Shown here: positions 1-6,961 of the stretch, one piece after another | Layout of the letters: every line of letters starts with the position of its first letter | How positions within the stretch are numbered: the first letter of the stretch is position 1 | Assembly (NCBI GenBank): GCA_025999115.1 | Contig: BNWW01000026.1 | Span: forward strand, 1-32,275 | Source of the DNA: Bacteroidia bacterium | Lineage (GTDB): Bacteria; Bacteroidota; Bacteroidia; Bacteroidales; Azobacteroidaceae | Direction of reading: 5' to 3' | Length of the DNA stretch: 32,275 bases | The notes under the pieces: model-generated | Told to the model about the DNA's origin: nothing | What the model saw: only the letters and a program-made list of their open reading frames with translations | Database searches by the model: none | Made by a program: the position numbers and the translations under genes

Positions 1-1226
1 TCTATATAGCCTGTGCAAAAATCAAAAACGAATATCTTATTCCTTTCAAAAAGATAAGATATTGGGGATTAGCGGTTTGCGTATTAGTTTTCTTATCGGG
101 TTATGCTTGGTCATGGTCATGGCCCTACGGATTGATTATTCAAACCGGGCGTCTCTACTCAACACAACGGGAAATCAAAAAAAGCAGGGAATTAGTACAA
201 AATTTCCATTTCGATGCAAAAAAAGCGCAACCGGTGGAAGGAAAAGAAGTGTACGTCTTGGTCATCGGCGAAACCGGCCGTTATAACAATTGGTCGCTGA
301 ACGGTTACGAACGTGAAACCTCGCCGATGCTGTCGAAAACGCCGAATTTGGTTTCTTATACGAATCTGTTTTCGGAAGCCAATGTAACATCCACGTCCCT
401 TTCGATTATTTTAACACGCGCCGACGCCCGCGATTACAACCGTTATTACCGCGAAAAATCGTTGGTTGATGCGTTCCAAGAAGCCGGCTTTCAAACGTAT
501 TGGGTGGCCAATCAAAGTGCAAGCAATTCGTTTATCCGCCGGATTGCCGGAGATACGAATGGTGAATATTTTGCAGTAACCAAATTCGATGCAGCCGGTA
601 ATTACGACGAAAATCTTTGGATTCCGATGGAACAATTCTTATCGCGAAACGATGAAAAAGTGTTGATTGTATTGCATACTTTGGGTAGTCATTTCCGTTA
701 CAATTTCCGTTATCCGGCTAATTTTGAAGCATTTAAACCGAGTTTTCACGGAACATTCGATTACGCGCTGGTTTCCGAGAAAAACAAACAATTGTTTGTC
801 AACACTTACGATAATTCGATTCTTTACACCGATTATTTTCTGGCATCCACGATCCAAAAAATCGACAGTTTGCAAGCCGTCAGCGCCTTGATTTATTTGG
901 CCGATCACGGAGAAAATTTATTCGATACGGACGAGAATCTCGCACTTCACGCAGGTCTGGCCTATTCGGAATACGATTTCCACATCCCGTTTTTCGTATG
1001 GACTTCGGAACAATATCGCCGGCAATATCCCGAAAAAACAGCCGCCATCATCGCACACAAAGACAAAAAATTGAGCGCCGGCAATCTGTTTTATTCGTTT
1101 TTGGATATAGCGGGAATTACCTTTCCCGAACAGCGTCTTGATTTCAGCATTGCTTCCGATTTGTTACGCGAAGATTCGGTCAGATACATCATCAATACGA
1201 ATATGGAAGTAAAAATCGGTTATTGA
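1..1226 (+). CDS. Phosphoethanolamine transferase, sulfatase-like (5' end outside window)
   Basis: The reading frame is open from the left edge, so the true start lies upstream; 407 residues are visible in the frame starting at base 3. A hydrophobic stretch (about residues 21-43, read from the edge) precedes a periplasmic catalytic domain of the alkaline phosphatase/sulfatase superfamily. Visible family motifs are VLVIGETGRYNNWSLNGYER, with the Thr of GET as expected nucleophile, then TSTSLS, LHTLGSH, LADHGENL and LHAGLAYSEYDFHIPFF. These match EptA/CptA-type enzymes, which move phosphoethanolamine from phosphatidylethanolamine to lipid A or core sugars in the inner membrane. Full-length members have four or five N-terminal membrane helices, mostly missing here because of the window edge. 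The exact acceptor cannot be read from the sequence. The gene ends 75 bp before the next one, which has its own promoter-like box, so it is probably a separate unit. Confidence 0.82.
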   Translation, partial: YIACAKIKNEYLIPFKKIRYWGLAVCVLVFLSGYAWSWSWPYGLIIQTGRLYSTQREIKKSRELVQNFHFDAKKAQPVEGKEVYVLVIGETGRYNNWSLNGYERETSPMLSKTPNLVSYTNLFSEANVTSTSLSIILTRADARDYNRYYREKSLVDAFQEAGFQTYWVANQSASNSFIRRIAGDTNGEYFAVTKFDAAGNYDENLWIPMEQFLSRNDEKVLIVLHTLGSHFRYNFRYPANFEAFKPSFHGTFDYALVSEKNKQLFVNTYDNSILYTDYFLASTIQKIDSLQAVSALIYLADHGENLFDTDENLALHAGLAYSEYDFHIPFFVWTSEQYRRQYPEKTAAIIAHKDKKLSAGNLFYSFLDIAGITFPEQRLDFSIASDLLREDSVRYIINTNMEVKIGY

Positions 1227-1251
1227 TGCACGGTTTTTCAATAATTATCAC

Positions 1252-1259
1252 TACTTTTG
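1252..1259 (+). promoter_or_regulatory. Possible Bacteroidetes -7 promoter box before the DUF3467-thrA run
   Basis: The sequence TACTTTTG fits the Bacteroidetes sigma-factor -7 consensus TAnnTTTG. It lies 42 bp before the DUF3467 start codon, in a gap between genes. No TTTG -33 element is present about 20 bp upstream, so the call rests on one box only. Confidence 0.3.
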
Positions 1260-1269
1260 TCAGTCAAAA

Positions 1270-1286
1270 CCCGACAAATTGTCGGG
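1270..1286 (+). promoter_or_regulatory. Perfect 17-bp palindrome in the leader of the DUF3467 gene
   Basis: CCCGACAA and TTGTCGGG flank a single central A, giving a perfect odd-centred palindrome that ends 15 bp before the ATG at 1302. If transcription starts a few bases after the TACTTTTG box at 1252, the palindrome lies at the very 5' end of the mRNA. It could be an operator or an mRNA-stabilising hairpin. It is followed by A-rich sequence, not T, so it does not look like a plus-strand terminator. Confidence 0.45.
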
Positions 1287-1301
1287 AAAAATAAAAACAC
1301 A

Positions 1302-1610
1302 ATGGAAAAACAAGCGCAAAACAACATTCAAATAGAGCTGACCGATGACGTCGCTCAAGGAATTTATTCCAATTTGGCGATTATCGCCCATTCCGCATCC
1401 GAATTTGTAGTCGATTTCGTGAGTTTGCTTCCGGGAACGCCGAAAGCAAAAGTCAAATCGCGCATCATCCTGACGCCCGAACATGCGAAACGGTTGATGC
1501 ACGCATTGATAGACAACGTAAAAAAATACGAATCACAATTCGGAGAAATTAAAATGCAACAAAACGGCGGCTATAATCAACCGATTGTAGGCCCCATAGG
1601 ACAAGCATAA
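1302..1610 (+). CDS. DUF3467 family protein
   Basis: A 102-residue soluble protein. The start was placed at ATG 1302 (MEKQAQNNIQIELTDDVAQG), because the longer frame from 1257 begins at a TTG and would run through the leader palindrome. The order of features matches small DUF3467 proteins: an N-terminal strand rich in polar residues, the GIYSNLAIIAHSASEFVVDF core, and an SRIILTPEHAKRLMHALIDN helix. The Gln/Asn/Gly-rich C-terminal tail looks disordered. The function of the family is unknown. It is only 4 bp from thrA, so the two are almost certainly co-transcribed, but I see no biochemical link. Confidence 0.75.
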   Translation: MEKQAQNNIQIELTDDVAQGIYSNLAIIAHSASEFVVDFVSLLPGTPKAKVKSRIILTPEHAKRLMHALIDNVKKYESQFGEIKMQQNGGYNQPIVGPIGQA

Positions 1611-1614
1611 TGCA

Positions 1615-4053
1615 ATGAAAGTAATGAAATTCGGCGGATCGTCCGTAGGATCCGCAGAGAGCATACAAGAAGTCAAAAAAATTATTGAATCGGTTGAAGA
1701 ATCGGTTGTGGTGGTGGTTTCGGCTTTGAGTGGTGTTACCGACCAGTTAATTCACACGTCTAAATTAGCCTCACAGAGAAACAGCGCTTACGAAAGCGAA
1801 TTTTTGCAATTGAAAAACCGGCATCAAACGATGGCGGAAACAGTCGTTATTGCCGATGCAGAAAAACAAAACAAACTTTTGCAACAACTCCATACGCTGT
1901 TAGATGAATTGGAAAACATTTTCAAAGGCGTTTTCCTAATTGGCGATTTATCACAAAAAACATCCGACATCATTGTCAGCTATGGCGAACGATTGAGTTC
2001 GTTGATAGTGAACGCTTTATTCGATGATGCCCGGTTATTTGATGCGCGCAAATTCATCAAAACGGAAAAGCAATTCCACAAGCACATTGTCGATTTTCAG
2101 TTGACCAACTGCTTGATTGAAGAAGTGTTTGTCGATTGCCCATCGCTTTCGATTGTTCCGGGATTTATTGCAAGCGATAAAAAAACGGACGAGATAACCA
2201 ATTTAGGCAGAGGCGGTTCAGATTATACGGCATCTATTTTGGCTGCCGCTCTCAACGCTTCGATTTTGGAAATCTGGACGGATGTGGACGGTTTTATGAC
2301 GGCCGATCCGCGCATCATCAACACCGCTTACGTGATTGAAGAATTGAGTTACGTGGAAGCCATGGAATTGAGCAATTTCGGCGCCAAAGTGATTTATCCG
2401 CCGACGATTTTCCCGGCTTATCATCGCAATATTCCCATTTTAATTAAAAACACCTTCAACCCCGAAGCGCCCGGCACGTATATTACGCGCGAAAAACGGG
2501 CCAACGGAAAATCCATCAAAGGCATTTCTTCGATCGACGACACGAGTTTGATTACCGTTCGTGGCTTGGGCATGGTGGGCGTTATCGGTGTTAATTATCG
2601 AATTTTCAAGGCATTATCCCACGCAGGCATCAGCGTATTTATGGTTTCGCAAGCTTCGTCGGAAAATACCACTTCATTTGCCGTGAAAAACGCCGACGCC
2701 GATTTAGCCGTCGAAGTGTTGAGCCATGAATTTCAATTGGAAATCAATCAAGGCGAAATTCACGATATTGTGGCCGAAAAAGATTTGGCGACAGTGGCCA
2801 TTGTGGGCGAAAACATGAAACGTACGCCCGGAATCGCCGGCAAGTTGTTCGGCACTTTGGGACGAAGCGGAATCAGCGTAATTGCCTGTGCACAAGGCGC
2901 AAGCGAAACCAATATTTCGTTCGTTATCCAAAAAGAAAACCTGCGTAAAGCTTTAAATTCCATTCACGATTCGTTTTTCCTGTCGGAATACCAGGTTTTA
3001 AATCTTTTTGTAGTCGGAATCGGAACCGTAGGCAGTCGTTTATTAGAACAAATCAGTCGCCAACAAAAAACATTGATGGAAAGTAATCGCTTGAAACTCA
3101 CGGTGGTAGGCGTCGCCAATTCCAGAAAATTATTATTAGACCGGCAAGGTTTGAATCCCGATACCTGCATCGCCGACTTGAAAGAAAAAGGCGCCGGCAG
3201 TTCACCCGCTTATTTGTGCGAAGAAATCCTGAAAATGAACATTTTTAATTCGGTCTTTGTCGATTGTACAGCCAGCGCCGATGTCGCTCAATTATATGGT
3301 AAATTATTGTCGCACAACATTTCCGTAGTTTCGGCCAATAAAATCGCCGCCTCGTCGAATTACGAAAATTATTTATATTTGAAGGAAACCGCGCGCAAAA
3401 CGGGAGCCAAATATTTGTTTGAAACCAACGTCGGCGCAGGATTACCGATTATCAATACGATGAATGCGCTTACACACAGCGGCGACACGATTTTGAAATT
3501 GCAAGCCGTTCTTTCCGGAACTTTGAACTTTATTTTCAACACATTAAGTCCCGAAATTCCGTTAAGTCGCGCCATTGAAACGGCCAAAGAAGCCGGATTT
3601 GCCGAACCCGATCCGCGGATTGATTTGAGCGGAACCGATGTCATTCGAAAATTGGTAATTCTCTCACGGGAAGCCGGTTACGCCGTCAATCAAGAAGACG
3701 TCGAAAAACATTTGTTCATTCCCGACCGCTATTTTCAAGGTTCGCTATCCGATTTTTGGAAAACCATTCCGCAATTGGACGTCGAATTTGAAGAAAAACG
3801 CAAACAATTGGAAGCGGAAGGCAAAAAATACCGTTTTGTCGCCGAAATGGACAACGGAAAATGTTCCGTAGGCCTGCAAACGGTCGATTGCAGCCATCCT
3901 TTCTACGAATTGGAAGGCAGCAACAATATTATCATGATAACCACCGAACGATACAACGAATATCCGATGATTATCAAAGGATACGGCGCCGGAGCTTCGG
4001 TAACGGCAGCAGGTGTATTTTCGGATATTATCAGTATCGCAAACATTCGATAA
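1615..4053 (+). CDS. thrA: Bifunctional aspartokinase / homoserine dehydrogenase
   Basis: An 812-residue fusion enzyme, the usual size for ThrA. The N-terminal kinase opens with KFGGSS and phosphorylates aspartate (first step toward Thr, Met and Lys). A tandem ACT regulatory region lies at about residues 310-460 (VRGLGMVGVIGV and VAIVGENM repeats), where threonine or a related amino acid would be expected to act. The C-terminal dehydrogenase starts near residue 463 with a Rossmann motif LFVVGIGTVGSRL, followed by VSANKIAASSNYENY and the conserved end KGYGAGASVTAAGVF. It reduces aspartate semialdehyde to homoserine in the cytoplasm. The usual partner genes thrB and thrC do not follow; the next gene, 3 bp away, is a sigma-54 activator. 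Nothing appears broken. Confidence 0.96.
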   Translation: MKVMKFGGSSVGSAESIQEVKKIIESVEESVVVVVSALSGVTDQLIHTSKLASQRNSAYESEFLQLKNRHQTMAETVVIADAEKQNKLLQQLHTLLDELENIFKGVFLIGDLSQKTSDIIVSYGERLSSLIVNALFDDARLFDARKFIKTEKQFHKHIVDFQLTNCLIEEVFVDCPSLSIVPGFIASDKKTDEITNLGRGGSDYTASILAAALNASILEIWTDVDGFMTADPRIINTAYVIEELSYVEAMELSNFGAKVIYPPTIFPAYHRNIPILIKNTFNPEAPGTYITREKRANGKSIKGISSIDDTSLITVRGLGMVGVIGVNYRIFKALSHAGISVFMVSQASSENTTSFAVKNADADLAVEVLSHEFQLEINQGEIHDIVAEKDLATVAIVGENMKRTPGIAGKLFGTLGRSGISVIACAQGASETNISFVIQKENLRKALNSIHDSFFLSEYQVLNLFVVGIGTVGSRLLEQISRQQKTLMESNRLKLTVVGVANSRKLLLDRQGLNPDTCIADLKEKGAGSSPAYLCEEILKMNIFNSVFVDCTASADVAQLYGKLLSHNISVVSANKIAASSNYENYLYLKETARKTGAKYLFETNVGAGLPIINTMNALTHSGDTILKLQAVLSGTLNFIFNTLSPEIPLSRAIETAKEAGFAEPDPRIDLSGTDVIRKLVILSREAGYAVNQEDVEKHLFIPDRYFQGSLSDFWKTIPQLDVEFEEKRKQLEAEGKKYRFVAEMDNGKCSVGLQTVDCSHPFYELEGSNNIIMITTERYNEYPMIIKGYGAGASVTAAGVFSDIISIANIR

Positions 4054-4056
4054 GTT

Positions 4057-5271
4057 ATGGAAACACCTGCAATACAAGCAATTAAGCAGAGGTTCGGAAT
4101 CATCGGAAACAATCCCTTCCTGAATCACGAAATCGAAAAGACTTTGCAAATCGCGCCCACCGATTTAACGGTATTGATTACCGGCGAAAGCGGCGTAGGC
4201 AAAGAATCGTTTCCGCAAATCATTCACCAAAACAGCGCCCGCAAACACGGGTCATACATCGCCGTCAATTGCGGCGCCATCCCCGAAGGCACGGTCGATT
4301 CGGAATTGTTCGGACACGAAAAAGGTTCATTTACAGGCGCGTTATCCGACCGGAAAGGCTATTTTGAAGTGGCCGACAAAGGCACCATTTTCTTGGACGA
4401 AGTGGGCGAATTGCCGATGGCTACCCAAGCCCGTTTATTGCGTGTACTCGAAAACGGCGAATTTATCAAAGTCGGTTCAGCCAAAGTGCTAAAAACGGAT
4501 GTTCGGGTAGTTGCAGCCACAAATATTGACTTTTCACGCGCCATTCGCAACGGAAAATTCCGCGAAGATTTATATTACCGTTTGAATACCGTACCGATTC
4601 ATATTCCGCCTTTACGCGAACGACCGGAAGATATTTTCCTGTTATTCAGAAAGTTCACATCCGATTTCGCTGAAAAATACCGGATGCCGGCATTGCAATT
4701 AACGCCCGAAGCCAAAGAAGTTTTGGTCAAATACCGTTGGCCGGGTAATGTGCGCGAATTGAAAAATATTACCGAACGGATGTCGATTTTTGAACAGGAA
4801 CGCGAAATTTCGGCCGAATGTTTGAAAACCTATCTCTCGGCGCCCGATATGGCGCAATTGCCGGCCATCATCCCGCATGAATCCGATAATCAATCGTTTG
4901 CCAATGAACGCGAGATATTGTATAAAATTCTATACGATATGAAAAAGGACATCAACGATTTGAAAAAATTAGTTCCCGGATTGATGAATACAAATCCGGC
5001 AACTTACGACGAATCGATTTTCAACGTACCGCAAACACCTCCTTCGGTAACTCCCGTAACCTACGTGCATCACGACGAATCCGTACAATATGCCGACGAA
5101 GTTTCGGAAGAAAAAGAACCCGAACGGCCGCGCTCGCTCGAAGAAGTGGAAAAAGAACTTATCATTCAAGCCTTGGCGCGCCACAAAGGCAAACGTCGCA
5201 ACGCCGCACAGGATTTGAAAATTTCGGAACGAACACTTTATCGTAAAATCAAGGAATATGGATTGGAATAA
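4057..5271 (+). CDS. Sigma-54 interacting transcriptional activator without sensory domain
   Basis: A 404-residue enhancer-binding protein. The AAA+ domain starts almost at the N-terminus: Walker A GESGVGKE at residues 43-50, the sigma-54 contact loop GSFTGA at 90-95 (usual GAFTGA), Walker B TIFLDE at 110-115, and RWPGNVREL later. A low-complexity linker rich in Pro, Glu and Ser (about 290-360) leads to a Fis-type helix-turn-helix at the C-terminus (NAAQDLKISERTLYRKIKEYG). There is no receiver, GAF or PAS domain, so activity may be set by expression level or a partner protein. It starts 3 bp after thrA and overlaps lptE by 14 bp, which ties it to envelope genes by position. Its targets cannot be inferred from this window. 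Confidence 0.9.
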   Translation: METPAIQAIKQRFGIIGNNPFLNHEIEKTLQIAPTDLTVLITGESGVGKESFPQIIHQNSARKHGSYIAVNCGAIPEGTVDSELFGHEKGSFTGALSDRKGYFEVADKGTIFLDEVGELPMATQARLLRVLENGEFIKVGSAKVLKTDVRVVAATNIDFSRAIRNGKFREDLYYRLNTVPIHIPPLRERPEDIFLLFRKFTSDFAEKYRMPALQLTPEAKEVLVKYRWPGNVRELKNITERMSIFEQEREISAECLKTYLSAPDMAQLPAIIPHESDNQSFANEREILYKILYDMKKDINDLKKLVPGLMNTNPATYDESIFNVPQTPPSVTPVTYVHHDESVQYADEVSEEKEPERPRSLEEVEKELIIQALARHKGKRRNAAQDLKISERTLYRKIKEYGLE

Positions 5272-5770
5272 ATTTCATAGTAAACTCGTTTTCTTTTTAC
5301 TCGTTTACTCATCCTGCAGCGTATCTTATTCATTCCAAGGCGGAAAACTGAATTACGATGTAGTCAAAACAATTACGATTCAGGATTTTCCGAATCGCGC
5401 GGCTTTGGTGTATCCGCCTTTGGCGCCGGCTTTGGATCAGGCTTTGCGCAGTCGTTTTATCGAACAAACCCGTTTGATGCCGGTCAATAACAACGGCGAC
5501 ATCGAAATTGAAGGTGAAATTACCGGTTACAACGTGCAGGGAACGGCCGTGAAAGACGATGCCTACGCCTCGCGCACCAAATTGACTATCACGGTTCACG
5601 TGCGCTACACCAACCAGAAGGAAGAAGGCGGCAATGTGGATCAAAGTTTTTCGGCTTTCCGCGAATACGACGCCACGCGCTCGTTGGATGAAGTGCAAGA
5701 CGGTTTAATTCGCGAAATCGTGGACGAACTGATTGATATGATTTATAATGCAACGGTAGCCAATTGGTAA
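5258..5770 (+). CDS. lptE: LPS-assembly lipoprotein LptE
   Basis: A 170-residue protein whose ATG lies inside the end of the sigma-54 activator gene (14-bp overlap), suggesting translational coupling. An N-terminal signal segment (LVFFLLVYSSC) ends in a Cys near residue 20; the lipobox is imperfect because Tyr sits at -3. The mature part has the LptE pattern of Bacteroidetes: GGKLNYDVVKTITIQDFPNR, PPLAPALDQALRSRFIEQT, then IEGEITGYNVQGTAV and a final amphipathic helix. LptE plugs the LptD barrel and helps place LPS in the outer leaflet. LptD is not in the window. The assignment rests on pattern and size rather than on catalytic residues. Confidence 0.8.
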   Translation: MDWNKFHSKLVFFLLVYSSCSVSYSFQGGKLNYDVVKTITIQDFPNRAALVYPPLAPALDQALRSRFIEQTRLMPVNNNGDIEIEGEITGYNVQGTAVKDDAYASRTKLTITVHVRYTNQKEEGGNVDQSFSAFREYDATRSLDEVQDGLIREIVDELIDMIYNATVANW

Positions 5771-5791
5771 AACAATAAAATACAGCAAGTT

Positions 5792-6574
5792 ATGAGAGCG
5801 GAAGAACTAATCGGACATATAAATCAACCGAATTTCGAGAATCGGGAAACTTTACCGGAATTATCGGCTTTGATAGAAGAATATCCCTATTTTCAGACGG
5901 CTCACGTACTTTTCACGCAATATCTGAAAGCAGGGAAAGACAGCCGCTTCCAAACCGAATTGCGCAAAACCGCCTGTTACGCCGGCGACCGCACTAAATT
6001 GTTTTACCTGATTGAAAACGAATCGTTTCCGTCCGAAAAAATCGCCCAATTGGAAAAAGAAGATACGAATTTCAATTCGCCTTTCGATTGGATCAATTCT
6101 TTTTTGACGGAAAAAACATCAAAAACAGAAACGCCAACCAAAAAACCAATTGAAAAACAACCGGTGAAAAGCGTCGAACAGGTTATTGAAGTGCCGGCCG
6201 TCGCCTCGACCGATTATTTGTCGTTTCTTTCTGTCGAAAAACCGGAAACGGAAACAAAACAGGAAACCGCACCGGCCGCCACTCTACAACATCAAGATGT
6301 AATCGACCAATTTTTGCAAAAAGACGATATAAAAATCCGCTTCAAAAAAGAAAACGAAACAGTGCCGGAAGAATATCCTTTAGACAACGAATTAAGTAGC
6401 GAAGAGCCTAATTTTCTGTCACTTACCTTAGTTAAAATTTACATCCGCCAGAAAAAATACGATAAGGCTCTGGAAAATCTGCAGAAATTAAATTTGATTT
6501 ATCCGGAAAAAAATCGTTACTTTGCAGACCAAATTCGATTTTTAGAAAAATTGATTCATAATACAAAAAAATAA
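5792..6574 (+). CDS. Conserved protein of unknown function with TPR-like C-terminus
   Basis: A 260-residue soluble protein without a signal peptide or membrane helix. The N-terminal part (about 1-110) is helical with LPELSALIEEYPYFQTAHVL, a spacing reminiscent of helical repeats. The middle (about 110-200) is low-complexity, rich in Lys, Glu, Thr and Pro. The last 50 residues (LVKIYIRQKKYDKALENLQ, then LNLIYPEKN) look like one TPR unit. It sits between lptE and secG with gaps of 21 and 9 bp, so it is part of the same run. I know of no established function. Proteins of this layout next to secG seem usual in Bacteroidetes, but that is from memory. Confidence 0.7.
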   Translation: MRAEELIGHINQPNFENRETLPELSALIEEYPYFQTAHVLFTQYLKAGKDSRFQTELRKTACYAGDRTKLFYLIENESFPSEKIAQLEKEDTNFNSPFDWINSFLTEKTSKTETPTKKPIEKQPVKSVEQVIEVPAVASTDYLSFLSVEKPETETKQETAPAATLQHQDVIDQFLQKDDIKIRFKKENETVPEEYPLDNELSSEEPNFLSLTLVKIYIRQKKYDKALENLQKLNLIYPEKNRYFADQIRFLEKLIHNTKK

Positions 6575-6583
6575 TTTATAAAA

Positions 6584-6940
6584 ATGTACATCTTTTTATC
6601 GATCTTATTAGTAATTGTAGCCATTTTGTTGGTATTAATTGTGATTGTTCAAAATTCAAAAGGCGGCGGTTTGGCTGCCGGATTTGCGTCGTCGAATCAA
6701 GTGATGGGCGTGCGTAAAACCACCGATTTTTTGGAAAAAGCCACTTGGTGGTTGGCCGGTGTGTTGGTAGTTATCAGCATTACAACCACCGTTTTTGCAC
6801 ATCCCAAAAATAATGTAGCCGACGATTCGTTGATCAAAGAAGACATCATCGAAACGACGACCAAACAACAAAACGCTACTTCGCTTCCGCCGTTTGAGCA
6901 ACCCGCTCCGGTTGGCGCCGAAATTCCCAACGCAGAATAA
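6584..6940 (+). CDS. secG: Preprotein translocase subunit SecG
   Basis: A 118-residue inner-membrane protein. Two membrane helices (about residues 3-23 and 53-72) flank the diagnostic cytoplasmic loop IVQNSKGGGLAAGFASSNQ followed by GVRKTTDFLEKATWWLA. SecG assists SecYE and SecA in moving unfolded proteins across the membrane. The C-terminal 45 residues are hydrophilic and poorly conserved, ending in a Pro-rich tail, which is longer than in E. coli but normal for this phylum. It lies 9 bp after the previous gene and 21 bp before dnaX. Confidence 0.93.
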   Translation: MYIFLSILLVIVAILLVLIVIVQNSKGGGLAAGFASSNQVMGVRKTTDFLEKATWWLAGVLVVISITTTVFAHPKNNVADDSLIKEDIIETTTKQQNATSLPPFEQPAPVGAEIPNAE

Positions 6941-6961
6941 TTCATTATTTTGCCCCATTCG

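Noticed and set aside
6945..6952. TTATTTTG before dnaX as a promoter box
   Set aside because: It lacks the essential A at the second position and has no -33 element; dnaX is better explained as part of the upstream run.
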